Assembly (NCBI RefSeq): GCF_004358755.1
Contig: NZ_SMZY01000002.1
Span: 372,001 to 436,000 of the forward strand
Origin: Peribacillus frigoritolerans
GTDB taxonomy: Bacteria > Bacillota > Bacilli > Bacillales > Bacillaceae
Direction: 5' to 3'
Length of the DNA stretch: 64,000 nucleotides
A model generated the notes under the pieces. It was not told the DNA's origin. It saw nothing but the letters and a program-made list of their open reading frames with translations, and made no database searches. A program made the translations under genes and the position numbers. This document shows, in pieces, positions 26,123 to 35,639 of the stretch (position 1 is its first letter; every line of letters starts with the position of its first letter).

Positions 26123-28135
26123 TCACTTCAAATAGCTTGAAAATACATTTTTGACCTTCGGAACGACGTAATGACTGCCTCCGCGGTCTTTTACATCTTC
26201 AATCATCATCGTAATTAAGAGTTCAGGGTTATCGGTGTTCATTCCGACAAACCAGCCATTTTCTTTCCCGACCTCTTCCTTAGTCGTTTTCAGTTCCGCG
26301 GTTCCTGTTTTGCCGGCAAGCTTGATATTCGGCAATTTCGGCTTGTGAGCTGTTCCGTTTGGATCTTCTACAACTTTGACCAAATCAGAAAAAATAATCG
26401 AGTTCTGCTCAGGGCTGATAATGCCTTCCTTCCAAATTTCAGGTGCAGTCTGTTCTTTTTTCTCCAGATACGGCTTCAGCATGCTGCCTTCGTTCAAAAA
26501 GACGGTATAGGCTGCTGTAAGGTGCACAGGGCTCATCAGAACTTCCCCTTGTCCGTAGCCTGAGTCTGCGAGCAGAACTTCATTAGCTGCTAATTCAGAA
26601 TTTGAAACAGATGAAGCTGCAATTGGAAATGCATAATCAATGTCTTCACTGAATCCAAATTCCTCTAAGCCCTTTTTGAAAGCTTCAGGTCCTATAGCTA
26701 AAGCTGCTTGCGCAAAATAGATATTATCGGATGTGACAAGTGCACGTTCTAAGTTTACAGACGAATACTTTTCTGAAACTCTCGTTATCGTATATTTGCC
26801 CCACTCCGGTCCTTTTTTCCATGTCAGACCATTAATTTTCTTAACAGCTTCAGGATCAATGCTTCCGGTCTTTAACCCAACGGCTGCCGTAATAGGCTTA
26901 AATGTTGAACCCGGTGAAAAGGTTTTGTTAAATTTCGCGCTGAGCGGTTTTTGCGGATGTTCAGCCAGTGTCTTGTAAGCCTCGCCAGACATTCCAAAAA
27001 CAAAGGCATTCGGATTATAGGATGGACTGCTCACCATCGCCAGCGTCTCTCCTGTTTTAGGGTGGAGGGCAACAGCCGTGCCCGAGTCCCCTCTCAGCTG
27101 ATCATACAGCTGTTTTTGCAGGGAGGCATCAATGGTGACTGTGATATCTTCCCCATTTTCAGCAGGCGTTTCTGCAATCGTCTCATTGGAAGCTTCAATA
27201 AAGATTCTGTAACCCGGCTTTCCTCTCAGGCGTTCCTCATACACATATTCAAGGCCTGTCTTTCCGATTTGCGAGGTGCTTGTATAGCCTTTATCCTTTA
27301 GCTTCTCAAGCTGCTCAGCTGTGATGCTGCCGACATATCCGGACAGATGGGCAGAACTTTCTCCCTGCGGATAATATCTGCTGTCAACATCTGCTTTTTG
27401 AAAGCCAGGCAGAGAGGTTACTTTTATGAGAAGCTCCTTATTGGCAGGATCCACTTTCACAATTGGCACAGAAACATCAGGCTTGACCCAGTTGGCTGAA
27501 AGCTTGGCGTCGATGTCTTCTACGGAAAGATTCAGCAATTTAGCTGCTTCCGCTTTTACCTTTTCAGGCTCATCGCCAAGCTGGCCGGGAACAACTTGAA
27601 TTTCAGGAACTTTGGCCTGTATGGCGATTCCTTTTCCGTTTTTATCAAAAATACTTCCCCGAAGCGGCTTTAGTTCAGAAACGCGGACTGCATCCCCTTC
27701 CTTCAGCTGAGGAAAAATCATGGCTGGATTCCATGCTAAAAACCAATTTTCTTCTTTCTCTGTTTCTTCCTGGACAAAAACAGCATCCTGTTCAAACTCC
27801 ACCGGACCTGCAATTGTGTCCATTTTTAATGCATATGGCAGAGAAGCTTTTTTCTCATCTCCCCTGTCTGCATCCTCTTCCGGTTTGTCATATGTAACAT
27901 TCAAATTGCTGACTTCAATGGATTCATAGATTTTTTTGTACCGGTCTGTAAACTCTTTTTCGGTCATTTTGCTTTTTGCGTCTGCTGATAAGAAATCGTA
28001 CATCTCGTTAAATTTTTGCTTGTTCCACAGGCTGACATATTCCTGAAATCTCTCTTCAGGTGACGGCCCTTTTGAACAGCCGCCTAAAACGATGAGCAGC
28101 AGTACGATTGCAGCGAGTATAGGACTTTTCTTCAC
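26123..28135 (-). CDS. pbpC: Penicillin-binding protein 3, MecA_N type lipoprotein (PbpC)
   Basis: 670 residues. A lipoprotein signal has lipobox C20 (VLGGC). An NTF2-like MecA_N domain (about 25-145), a PBP dimerisation domain (about 155-310) and a transpeptidase domain follow. Catalytic motifs are S410-T-F-K (SPGSTFKP), S469-D-N and K609-T-G. This is the same architecture as B. subtilis PbpC and the low-affinity PBP2a, but that alone does not show beta-lactam resistance. Acts in the outer leaflet on peptidoglycan crosslinking. Single-gene unit beside ktrD. Confidence 0.93.
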   Translation of the reverse strand: MKKSPILAAIVLLLIVLGGCSKGPSPEERFQEYVSLWNKQKFNEMYDFLSADAKSKMTEKEFTDRYKKIYESIEVSNLNVTYDKPEEDADRGDEKKASLPYALKMDTIAGPVEFEQDAVFVQEETEKEENWFLAWNPAMIFPQLKEGDAVRVSELKPLRGSIFDKNGKGIAIQAKVPEIQVVPGQLGDEPEKVKAEAAKLLNLSVEDIDAKLSANWVKPDVSVPIVKVDPANKELLIKVTSLPGFQKADVDSRYYPQGESSAHLSGYVGSITAEQLEKLKDKGYTSTSQIGKTGLEYVYEERLRGKPGYRIFIEASNETIAETPAENGEDITVTIDASLQKQLYDQLRGDSGTAVALHPKTGETLAMVSSPSYNPNAFVFGMSGEAYKTLAEHPQKPLSAKFNKTFSPGSTFKPITAAVGLKTGSIDPEAVKKINGLTWKKGPEWGKYTITRVSEKYSSVNLERALVTSDNIYFAQAALAIGPEAFKKGLEEFGFSEDIDYAFPIAASSVSNSELAANEVLLADSGYGQGEVLMSPVHLTAAYTVFLNEGSMLKPYLEKKEQTAPEIWKEGIISPEQNSIIFSDLVKVVEDPNGTAHKPKLPNIKLAGKTGTAELKTTKEEVGKENGWFVGMNTDNPELLITMMIEDVKDRGGSHYVVPKVKNVFSSYLK

Positions 28136-28225
28136 AATATCTGATCTCTCCCGTTTGTTGATACCTTAAGTATAGCATAGACAAGGGATTATTTTCCTGA
28201 ACGAAGCACATCCTTGAACCATAAA

Positions 28226-28258
28226 AAAAGCAGGTGCATTCACACGCCTGCTTCTGCT
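28226..28258 (-). terminator. Terminator of ktrD
   Basis: On the minus strand AAGCAGGCGTG and CACCTGCTT form the stem, followed by seven T residues. The hairpin begins 3 bp past the ktrD stop. Confidence 0.85.
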
Positions 28259-28260
28259 AA

Positions 28261-29607
28261 TTATCCAATAATGACTCGTTCCTTTGGATAATGATAATTT
28301 GGTTTGACTTCTTTTGAACCGATAATGTAGATAAAGGTAACAATTCCGATCCGGCCAATAAACATGAGCCCCATAATGATGCATTTTCCGATGATGCTCA
28401 AATCAGGTGTAATCCCCATGGAAAGCCCCGTTGTTCCGAATGCAGAGCAAACTTCAAACAGAATCTCGATGAAGGTAAACCTTTCAGTAATGGTTAAAAT
28501 AAAGACAGATGTGAAACAAAGAACGAAAGCCATCAAGGTAACCACCAGTGATTTTTTCACATCGTCTTCATGCAGTTCTCTCTTAAAGATTTTGATTGTC
28601 TTGTTCCCTTTTGCAAAGTGATAAAGCGCCAGTAAATTAAGCGCGAATGTCGTAGTCCGGATTCCTCCGCCAACTGAGCTCGGTGAGGCACCAATAAACA
28701 TCAGGGCACATAAAATCAGCAGCGTTGCTTCAGAAAACAGGCTGACATCCATGGTTGCGAGCCCGCCGCTTCTCGTTGCGGTTGACTGAAACAGCGAGTA
28801 GAAAAAGGTCTCATGCCATGATTTATCCTGAAAGAAAAATTGAAATTCGAGCAATGCAATCATGATCGTGCCGCCAATAACGAGCAGCGAATATGTAACC
28901 GTTGTAAGTTTCGTAAAGAGGGTAAAACGGTATTTCCCTTTTTTGCTGAACAGAAAAGTTTTCACTTCTATTAAAACCGGGAAGCCAATGGCCCCGAGCG
29001 TTATTAATAGGATGATGACAAATTGAATGAAGTAATCATGTGAATAGGGAATCATCGAAGCACCCGTAATGTCAAACCCGCCATTGGTGGTTGCACTGAC
29101 AGAGTTAAAAAAGCCGTGCAGGAAAGCTTCCTGCCATGTCGGATAATATTTTAGAAAATAAGTGCCAAGGATCATGCCCCCGCTGAACTCGATTATCAGG
29201 ACCAAAAGCAAAATTTGCTTCATCAAATTCACGATGCCAGACAGAGCGTATTGATTTTGATCAGCCATGATCAACCGTCTCTCTCTAAGGCCGATTCGTT
29301 TTCCTACAATCAGCCAGACAAAGGTACCGAGCGTCATGACTCCAATTCCGCCGAATTGAAGAACAAACATAAGGATAAAAATGCCTGGTACGGTTAAGGT
29401 ATCCGATATATTGACAACACTTAAACCAGTCACGCTTACTGCGCTGACCGCTGTAAAAAGACCGTCCATAAAACTCCAGTCCACCCCTGGCTGATGGGCA
29501 ACAGGCAGGCTCAATAAGGCAACCGAAACACTGACTGCAATAATATAATAGGCTGCTATCAGCTGAAACGGAGTTAATTTCTGCAAGAATAATTTAAATC
29601 GTTTCAT
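28261..29607 (-). CDS. ktrD: Trk/Ktr-type potassium transporter membrane subunit (KtrD-like)
   Basis: 448 residues with the four M1-P-M2 repeats of the KtrB/TrkH family. Selectivity-filter-type glycines appear in AVSAVSVTGLSVV, NSVSATTNGGFDITG, STATRSGGLATMDV and SAFGTTGLSMGI. It takes up K+ (with Na+ dependence in the family) and normally needs a cytosolic KtrC-type RCK subunit, which is not encoded here. It lies between pbpC and htpX, as ykrM does near htpX in B. subtilis. The membrane-subunit call is firm; KtrD rather than KtrB rests on synteny. Confidence 0.9.
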   Translation of the reverse strand: MKRFKLFLQKLTPFQLIAAYYIIAVSVSVALLSLPVAHQPGVDWSFMDGLFTAVSAVSVTGLSVVNISDTLTVPGIFILMFVLQFGGIGVMTLGTFVWLIVGKRIGLRERRLIMADQNQYALSGIVNLMKQILLLVLIIEFSGGMILGTYFLKYYPTWQEAFLHGFFNSVSATTNGGFDITGASMIPYSHDYFIQFVIILLITLGAIGFPVLIEVKTFLFSKKGKYRFTLFTKLTTVTYSLLVIGGTIMIALLEFQFFFQDKSWHETFFYSLFQSTATRSGGLATMDVSLFSEATLLILCALMFIGASPSSVGGGIRTTTFALNLLALYHFAKGNKTIKIFKRELHEDDVKKSLVVTLMAFVLCFTSVFILTITERFTFIEILFEVCSAFGTTGLSMGITPDLSIIGKCIIMGLMFIGRIGIVTFIYIIGSKEVKPNYHYPKERVIIG

Positions 29608-29879
29608 TGGTTATGTTCATTCCTTAAATAATGGGGTTAACTGCATGGTCTCTATCATAATGAAAAGCAGAGCAGATGAAAAGGGGTATTGCGTAATTTC
29701 CAAAAGAAAGATTTCGCATATGTTTCATTTTCAACATGACCCCAATAAAACATACCTGACTGAGTTTCAGAAACAAACGATCATCATGAGTTTCTATTGT
29801 TGGGGAGGAATATGATTCACTAATCCACGCTTTGATGATTTTTCTTCAGTAATGCACACAGTTCTTGGCATACCTGCAT
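29608..29879. other. Intergenic region ktrD-htpX with no recognised gene
   Basis: About 270 bp on the promoter side of ktrD. It has short frames without proper start signals. A GGGGAGGAAT followed by ATG leads into a stop after three codons, which may be a decayed gene start. Nothing else seen. Confidence 0.4.
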
Positions 29880-29917
29880 AAAAAAACAGATGAGATCTTA
29901 GTCCCATCTGCTTTTCC
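29880..29917 (-). terminator. Terminator of htpX
   Basis: On the minus strand GCAGATG and CATCTGT pair around a 12-nt loop, followed by seven T residues. Confidence 0.75.
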
Positions 29918-29921
29918 CTGT

Positions 29922-30800
29922 TTATTTCGCTTCTAAACGGCGAATTCTCTCATCTAAGTCAGGATGTGTTGAAAAGAGAGCAAGCCCGCGTTTCCCGCTG
30001 ATCTTAAGTGTGGCAACAGACGATTGCTCGTTGTTGATTCGCTGTGTGTATCCTTTAAGGGCACGCAGTGCATGAACCATTTTGTCTTTGCCCGCAAGAT
30101 CCGCTCCGCCGTTGTCGGCATGGAATTCGCGGTGGCGGGAATAAGCAAAGACTACAAGGCTTCCCAGGATAGAAAACAGCAGCTGGAAAATCAAAATCGC
30201 AATAAAATGAACAATTGGCGCCATATCTTCTCTGACAAATCTAGATGCAATCCATGCTGCAATTCTGGCAAGGAAGACAACAAATGTATTGACAACACCT
30301 TGAAGCAATGTCATTGTCACCATGTCACCGTTTGAGATATGCGCTACCTCGTGGGCGAGCACACCTTCAACCGCTGCATCATCCATTTCCTCAAGCAGGC
30401 CTGTAGATACAGCCACAAGCGAGTTGTTCTTAGAAGGACCTGTTGCAAAAGCATTGACCTCCCGTGATTGATAGATCCCCACTTCCGGCATCTTCCTGAT
30501 TCCGGCAGCTCGCGATAATCTGTGTACACGGTCTACAAGATTTCTTTCATAGGCAGATAATGATTGATCAGGTTTTAACACCTTCACCCCCATCATCATT
30601 TTTGCCATCCATTTAGACATCAGGAGAGAAATAAATGACCCGGTAAAACCGACGACTGCACTGAACACAAGCAGGCTTATGAGATCGATTCCACCTGAAG
30701 CAGTCACATATGAGCCAACTCCTAACAGGGAGAGGACTGCCCCTATCGTAATGAGCACAAGAATATTTGTTAAAATAAAGAGGAAAATCCGTTTAGCCAT
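29922..30800 (-). CDS. htpX: Membrane zinc metalloprotease HtpX
   Basis: 292 residues. Two N-terminal membrane segments (about 4-24, 38-60) are followed by the zincin site H150-E-V-A-H154 and the downstream Glu region [12 protein letters not shown]. Two more hydrophobic stretches lie between. It degrades misfolded membrane proteins. The ATG at 30800 is fixed by GGAGGTG 5 bp upstream; a longer in-frame extension has no start signal. Divergent from the DUF1836 regulator, the same arrangement as htpX/ykrK in B. subtilis, where YkrK and Rok repress htpX (known). A palindrome in the promoter is a candidate operator. Confidence 0.95.
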   Translation of the reverse strand: MAKRIFLFILTNILVLITIGAVLSLLGVGSYVTASGGIDLISLLVFSAVVGFTGSFISLLMSKWMAKMMMGVKVLKPDQSLSAYERNLVDRVHRLSRAAGIRKMPEVGIYQSREVNAFATGPSKNNSLVAVSTGLLEEMDDAAVEGVLAHEVAHISNGDMVTMTLLQGVVNTFVVFLARIAAWIASRFVREDMAPIVHFIAILIFQLLFSILGSLVVFAYSRHREFHADNGGADLAGKDKMVHALRALKGYTQRINNEQSSVATLKISGKRGLALFSTHPDLDERIRRLEAK

Positions 30801-30814
30801 CTTGCACCTCCAAC

Positions 30815-30870
30815 ATTTTGAGTTCAAGTGAACTTGTATTATAATCATATTATAATTAAAATACATTGTG
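30815..30870. promoter_or_regulatory. htpX promoter region with palindrome
   Basis: AGTTCA-AG-TGAACT (30821-30834) is a perfect dyad. Beside it ATATTATAAT-type elements are repeated, giving overlapping -10 candidates for htpX on the minus strand, with TTTACA upstream. This is the likely site for the YkrK-like repressor encoded divergently. Binding is inferred. Confidence 0.55.
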
Positions 30871-30950
30871 TAAAGCAAATAAAAACACTTTGGTAAACGC
30901 AGGAAAAGCGGCTCATCCATTGGGCTAATACATCAGAAAAGAGGTGTGCG

Positions 30951-31640
30951 ATGAAAACAATTCAGTTAAAGCGATCTGATATGGCAAGGCTGCTGCTTGC
31001 ATTAAAAGGAGAAAGCGGACAAACGCCGCTTGAATTGCTTAACCAATTAGGCTTCGGTCACGACGGTCCTGAAAACGCACTGCCTGGTATTATTAAAAAT
31101 CATAAACCATTCCCAAGAGGTCTATCTACAAATGAAATCGTCGCTCTTGCAAAGCTGTGTGAATTGACGTCGCTGAAGTCAACATCCATCCAAAACTGGA
31201 TCAAGCGTGATATAAAGGAACTGATTGGCGCGCCTGAACTCGGCAAGAAGTACTCAATTGAACAGGCTGCCATTCTGCTGATTGTCAGAGATTTAAAAAC
31301 GGTTTTTGATTTTGATACAATCAGACAATTATTGATGAGTCTGTTTAATACATTATCAGACCGGAGTGATGACCTAATCTCTCCTTTAACCTATTACGCT
31401 GCATATGGAGAAATTCTCGAAAGAATGGAATCTATTACGATTTTCTCCTTATCAAAGCATGAAATGGAGGAGGAAATTTCAAAAAAAATCGAAACTTCCA
31501 GGGATCTATTTCAGGATATTTCTCATGAATTATGGATGCAGGTTAAGAATATTTTAACGGTTACTGTTCTATCTGTCATCGCCTCTTATCTTCAAAGAAG
31601 AACTGAGCTGTTTTTCCAGCAGCATCTCGAAAAAAAATAG
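30951..31640 (+). CDS. ykrK: DUF1836 regulator (YkrK-like)
   Basis: 229 residues. The N-terminal two thirds form a DUF1836 helical domain with an HTH-like MerR-type segment (LSTNEIVALAKLCELTSLKSTSIQNWIKRDIKELIGAPELGKKYSIEQAAILLIVRDL). A long helix and a hydrophobic C-terminal stretch (ILTVTVLSVIASYL) follow. AAGAGGTG precedes the ATG. In B. subtilis the homologous YkrK represses the divergent htpX (known), and the layout here is the same. It ends 2 bp before the stop of a convergent gene with no terminator between. Confidence 0.85.
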   Translation: MKTIQLKRSDMARLLLALKGESGQTPLELLNQLGFGHDGPENALPGIIKNHKPFPRGLSTNEIVALAKLCELTSLKSTSIQNWIKRDIKELIGAPELGKKYSIEQAAILLIVRDLKTVFDFDTIRQLLMSLFNTLSDRSDDLISPLTYYAAYGEILERMESITIFSLSKHEMEEEISKKIETSRDLFQDISHELWMQVKNILTVTVLSVIASYLQRRTELFFQQHLEKK

Positions 31641-31642
31641 GG

Positions 31643-32839
31643 TTACCTCTCCATATACATTTGAAGGTCATCGCTTTGCTTTCCTATTAAATGGTCCCGG
31701 ATGAGGTTTGCAAGCACGTAGCTGCAGACGGTGCCGTTGCCGCCATAGCCAAGCAAAAACAGGCAGTGCGGCAATTCAGGGTATTCTTTTATCATTGGAA
31801 GCCCATCATGAGTGCTTCCAAATACGGCTCCCCAGAAATATTCAGCCTCAAGCTTCAGTTCAGGGAAAAGCTTATTGACTTCAAGCAGGAGCTGATCTCT
31901 TTTGTGGACCAGCTTCGAATTTATTTTCAGAGCATCTATAGATGGCTCATCTAATCCTCCGGCGATAATCCGATTATCTGCGGTCGTTCTCATGTATAAA
32001 TAAGGCCTTGCTGTTTCCCAAATAAGGGTTTGCCCGTACCAGATTTCGTTCTTGGCAAGCCTGTTTGTGGCAATTGCATATGAACTGGACAAAACGGCAT
32101 TCTGTTCGCGCCTGATTTCCTGATTTCTGTACCCGGCTGCCATAATGACCTTCTTCGCTTTGATGCATGCCCCGCTTGCTGTATACATCATCACATGGCC
32201 ATGCTCAAATTTCCTCCCGTTTACCTCGGTCTTTTCAAAAACACGCACACCATTTGCTTCAGCTGCACCAATAAGTGAAGCCGCAAGTTTATAAGGATTT
32301 ACTTCTGCGTCACCACCTGAGAGGATTCCTGCCGGTTTTTTAAATCCATACATTCTTTCAATATCAGAAGAAGACAGCCATTCTGCATGAAAGGAATGCT
32401 TTTTCAGCATGTTATATTCCTTTCTCAAGGTTTCTTTATCTGCTTCATCAGATGCATAATACAGACTCTCTCTTATTTTAAAATCAGGATTGATTGACAG
32501 GGACGGAACCAGGTTTTCTAATCCTCTTAATGCCTGTTCACAAAGCCGGTAATGTCTCACTGCTTTCTCCTCGCCAAAGGAGTTTGCGCAGGCTGTCAGC
32601 ATTTTATCATTCGAATATTGCAGCAGTCCTGTATTTGCACTCGAACTTCCGCTGCCGGCCCGATCCTTTTCAACTAAAACAACATCCAAATCTGTTTGAC
32701 TTAAAAAATAAGCACAGTGGGCACCAGACTCGCCGCCTCCGATAATTAAGACGTCACAGCTGATATCCTCCTCCAAGGCTCTAAAAGGCTTAGGAGTCAG
32801 TGTGTCAGGCCAGAAAAACGTGCCGCTTCGGATATCCAT
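31643..32839 (-). CDS. FAD-dependent oxidoreductase (DAO family)
   Basis: About 398 residues. An N-terminal dinucleotide fold VLIIGGGESGAHCAYFLSQTDLDVVLVEKD binds FAD. GSGSSSANTGLLQYSND follows, typical of glycine/D-amino-acid oxidase-like proteins, and the C-terminal motif is FLLGYGGNGTVCSYVLANLI. ATG 32839 with GAGGCGG upstream is preferred over an earlier ATG. The substrate is unknown; the pattern is closer to YurR/PuuB-like amine or amino-acid oxidases than to nitroreductases. It is convergent with ykrK and divergent from sspD. Confidence 0.82.
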   Translation of the reverse strand: MDIRSGTFFWPDTLTPKPFRALEEDISCDVLIIGGGESGAHCAYFLSQTDLDVVLVEKDRAGSGSSSANTGLLQYSNDKMLTACANSFGEEKAVRHYRLCEQALRGLENLVPSLSINPDFKIRESLYYASDEADKETLRKEYNMLKKHSFHAEWLSSSDIERMYGFKKPAGILSGGDAEVNPYKLAASLIGAAEANGVRVFEKTEVNGRKFEHGHVMMYTASGACIKAKKVIMAAGYRNQEIRREQNAVLSSSYAIATNRLAKNEIWYGQTLIWETARPYLYMRTTADNRIIAGGLDEPSIDALKINSKLVHKRDQLLLEVNKLFPELKLEAEYFWGAVFGSTHDGLPMIKEYPELPHCLFLLGYGGNGTVCSYVLANLIRDHLIGKQSDDLQMYMER

Positions 32840-33014
32840 CTCTTCACCGCCTCTTTTAGTATGTGAAGGTAGTTTTTGTAACTCCATAACTTTCATTCAG
32901 CACCTGTTCATACTGCTGTCCGGTGACAATTGCCAGTATATTTTTTTTGCTGAAATCAACACTATAGGAACAGCCATTAAGGGCTGCATCATTTAATAAA
33001 AGGAGTTGAAAACA

Positions 33015-33221
33015 ATGGCACGCAGCAGCAACAAATTACTTGTTCCAGGAATTGAACAGGCTCTGGATCAAATTAAATATGAAATTGCTCAAGAATTCGG
33101 AGTAACCCTTGGATCTGATACAGCAGCACGCTCTAACGGATCTGTAGGCGGAGAAATCACAAAACGTTTAGTCGCTCAAGCTCAAGCAGGACTTGGCGGA
33201 CAACCTTCTAAAACTGAATAA
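33015..33221 (+). CDS. sspD: Alpha/beta-type small acid-soluble spore protein (SspD-like)
   Basis: 68 residues. The core [50 protein letters not shown] is diagnostic for alpha/beta SASPs, which coat spore [13 protein letters not shown] contains the germination protease cut region. AAAGGAG sits 8 bp before the ATG. Expected to be read by sigmaG in the forespore. Its place between rsgI and ykrK/htpX matches sspD of B. subtilis. A terminator follows immediately. Confidence 0.95.
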   Translation: MARSSNKLLVPGIEQALDQIKYEIAQEFGVTLGSDTAARSNGSVGGEITKRLVAQAQAGLGGQPSKTE

Positions 33222-33228
33222 CATGGCA

Positions 33229-33262
33229 AAAACCGCCGGGTGCATTCACCCGGCGGTTCTTC
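33229..33262 (+). terminator. Terminator of sspD
   Basis: AACCGCCGGGTG and CACCCGGCGGTT form a 12-bp GC-rich stem followed by TCTT. Confidence 0.85.
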
Positions 33263-33329
33263 TATAACAGGCTATGTAAAAACTTAAAAGCGCCAATCCG
33301 CTCTAATCACTCTTTTGGCACTTTATGAA

Positions 33330-34526
33330 TTAATCACGATCAGATCTTGACCCCTCATCGTCTTCATCTTCATCTTCATCTTCATCATCTCTGTCTCGAT
33401 CATCCTGATCCTTGCCCCAATTTTTATCTCTTCTATCTTCTTGTCTATCGTCGTCATCATCTTCATCTTCATCATCTCTGTCTTCACGCTGCCATTTGCC
33501 CTTTTCGTCTTCACGCTGCCATTTGCCCTTTTCGTCTTCACGCCGCTTTTTCTCTGCTTCTTTTTTTGCTTTTTCAGCTTCTTTATCTGTATCTTTTATC
33601 GATACTTTATCTTTAGGCGGCTCAGGAATGACTTTTTTCTTCTCCGGAATCGTCTCTTTCAGCTCTTCCTCTTTTATTTCAGGCTTTTCTCTTTTTGCCG
33701 GTTTTTCAGGAGGCGCTTGTTTTTCTGTCTCTTCCGCGGGAGGCTTCAAGGCTGGAGGCGTTTCCTTGTCTTTTTCTTCTTCATCAGCATGAGGTGTCTC
33801 TTGCTTTCCTTCTGCTTTATCGCCCTTATTTTCATTTGAAGGAGGAGTTTCCGCAGGTTTGGGGTTTAATTGTATATACTTGCCGGTTGAAATGCCTTGA
33901 TCTGCCGCTTTTTTTCTAATCTCAACATCAGCTTCAACTGAATTGACTTTCACATTTTCACTTTCATATGAATGTTTCAGTTCATCAACATCCGCAAGCA
34001 TTTTCTTTTTGGCAGATTCATGTTTGTCATCTGTGGTCACGGTTGTAATAAATATTTCTTTATCGCCCTTTAAATAGCCTAAATCTTTGCTTTTGTCGAC
34101 AATTTTGGTAAAAACGTCTGAGATCTTTCTGTTTTTCCAGTCTTTTATATCATCAAGCATTCTTTCCCCATCTTCATTCATCGGCTCAATCTGCACGACC
34201 TGAAGCTTTTCATTCAATCTTAGTTCAAAGCTTGGATTGATATCAATAGTCATGTAAGCATATACTTTGTCATCTTTAAAAACGGGCAGCACTGTAAAAA
34301 AAAGAAGAATAATAGCCATAACTGCCAATAACCCGTTTCTCATTCCGCTCAAATTAAAGATGCTTAATGACTTTGCCCTTTCGCTTGTATCTGAAAGTTG
34401 AAAAAAAGTAATTTCCTCACCCAGCTCGTATGAACGTTTTTGTTTGTTTGCTTTCAAAAATTGTCCATCGGGGGTAAGTAATGTAACGTAATCATCATTT
34501 CGATCAACGACGATCCCTTTTTTCAT
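33330..34526 (-). CDS. rsgI: Anti-sigma-I factor RsgI
   Basis: 398 residues. The cytoplasmic RsgI_N domain (MKKGIVVDRNDDYVTLLTPDG) binds SigI. One membrane segment lies at about 64-83. A periplasmic-side domain follows whose start carries the Asn-Pro autocleavage site seen in RsgI proteins (TIDINPSFEL). The outer half is low-complexity, with Pro/Glu/Lys then an extremely Asp/Glu/Arg-rich tail. Two exactly repeated 27-bp units (33481-33534) encode EDEKGKWQR twice, and CTTCAT-type hexamers repeat near the end. The start overlaps the sigI stop (ATGA). Confidence 0.93.
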   Translation of the reverse strand: MKKGIVVDRNDDYVTLLTPDGQFLKANKQKRSYELGEEITFFQLSDTSERAKSLSIFNLSGMRNGLLAVMAIILLFFTVLPVFKDDKVYAYMTIDINPSFELRLNEKLQVVQIEPMNEDGERMLDDIKDWKNRKISDVFTKIVDKSKDLGYLKGDKEIFITTVTTDDKHESAKKKMLADVDELKHSYESENVKVNSVEADVEIRKKAADQGISTGKYIQLNPKPAETPPSNENKGDKAEGKQETPHADEEEKDKETPPALKPPAEETEKQAPPEKPAKREKPEIKEEELKETIPEKKKVIPEPPKDKVSIKDTDKEAEKAKKEAEKKRREDEKGKWQREDEKGKWQREDRDDEDEDDDDDRQEDRRDKNWGKDQDDRDRDDEDEDEDEDDEGSRSDRD

Positions 34527-35269
34527 GATTGAAGCACCCCTCTTATATAGTCTTTCAGATAAACGTAATCCCCAGATAAAATAATTGTCATTGCAATAAT
34601 ATATTTTCTATTTCTCTCTATAGTTTTGCGACTGACAGATACAAGCGTCTCAAGCTGTTTGACCGGCAGCTGTTTTTTCGTAAACAAGATGCGCTTGAGA
34701 TCATCATGTTCAATAAGAATTTGCGCCACCTTAATTGCATTTTGTCTTGCATCCATATGCTTTGGAGATTGCTCCATCAATTCTGAAAAAGACAAGCCAA
34801 ATTCCTGCAGCACTTTCTGGAAGTAAATAATCTCTTCTCTGCGCTGTTCTTGCTCGATCAGTTTCTGATGTTCTTCAATCGACAGATCCGCCTCAATCTT
34901 GCTTTGCGAGGCTTCGCCTTCTTCATGCTCCTGAAGATCAATGTTCACGGTCTGCGCATTTCTTGCCTCTTTCCTGATATAATCGATCACTTTTCTCTTT
35001 ATAATCAATTCGGCGAACGCAAGAAGCGAGCTCCCTTTTTCAGTTGAATACTTTTCAATGGCCTCATTAAAAGCAATGAGTCCGATACTGAATTCATCGT
35101 CTCTCTCATCAATGTACCTTTTGCAGACCGAAGAAACGGTTTTTGCCACGAAAGGTTTATATTGGTCAATTAGTGTGTTCTGCATTTGCTGGTCCCCATC
35201 TTGGATCTGCAAGACGGTCTCTTCTAAAGTTGGTTTCTTTTTGCCAAATTTAAACAGTAGGCTAAGCAC
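34523..35269 (-). CDS. sigI: RNA polymerase sigma factor SigI
   Basis: 248 residues. Sigma-70-like region 2 is visible as LIDQYKPFVAKTVSSVCKRYIDERDDEFSIGLIAFNEAIEKYSTEKGSSLLAFAELIIKRKVIDYIRKE. The C-terminal HTH half is LPVKQLETLVSVSRKTIERNRKYIIAM, the distinctive SigI type. GTG start with GAGGTGA at 6 bp. Heat- and wall-stress-related sigma factor in B. subtilis, held by RsgI in the same operon. A sigmaA promoter (TTGCGC, 17 bp, TATGAT) lies at 35308-35336. No ACCCCC-type SigI self-promoter was found just upstream. Confidence 0.94.
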   Translation of the reverse strand: MLSLLFKFGKKKPTLEETVLQIQDGDQQMQNTLIDQYKPFVAKTVSSVCKRYIDERDDEFSIGLIAFNEAIEKYSTEKGSSLLAFAELIIKRKVIDYIRKEARNAQTVNIDLQEHEEGEASQSKIEADLSIEEHQKLIEQEQRREEIIYFQKVLQEFGLSFSELMEQSPKHMDARQNAIKVAQILIEHDDLKRILFTKKQLPVKQLETLVSVSRKTIERNRKYIIAMTIILSGDYVYLKDYIRGVLQS

Positions 35270-35307
35270 CGGTTCTCACCTCAGTTTCTCCCATATTACT
35301 TCGTATA

Positions 35308-35336
35308 ATCATAGCTAATTTGCATGGAGAGCGCAA
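35308..35336 (-). promoter_or_regulatory. SigmaA-type promoter of sigI-rsgI
   Basis: Minus strand TTGCGC, 17-bp spacer, TATGAT, about 40 bp before the GTG start. Confidence 0.6.
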
Positions 35337-35639
35337 AGGAAGAAAATTGGAATTATGCTTGCCCGTCGGATTTAAGGTAATGGGAGACGGAAAAAGAATG
35401 GAAGCTGTCAGATGATTTTTAAACCTGCGGATTTACTCCTCTCAATTATTTTTCTCACTAAAAAGCTACGAACTGAATGTGGAATTTGAGGGCGTGAAAA
35501 TTCTTTTTTTACAAAAAGATTACAAAGTATGTGAAAAAATATAGGAAAATTGGCTGTAATTAGAAATTTCTATCAAATTTAAGCAGGAAACATTTACAAA
35601 AAGAAGATAAAATTCCTTTATTATCCTTATTTTTATAGG

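Noticed and set aside
33347-33839. Plus-strand Ser/Phe- and His/Leu-rich frames opposite rsgI
   Set aside because: They are antisense shadows of the repetitive acidic tail of RsgI.
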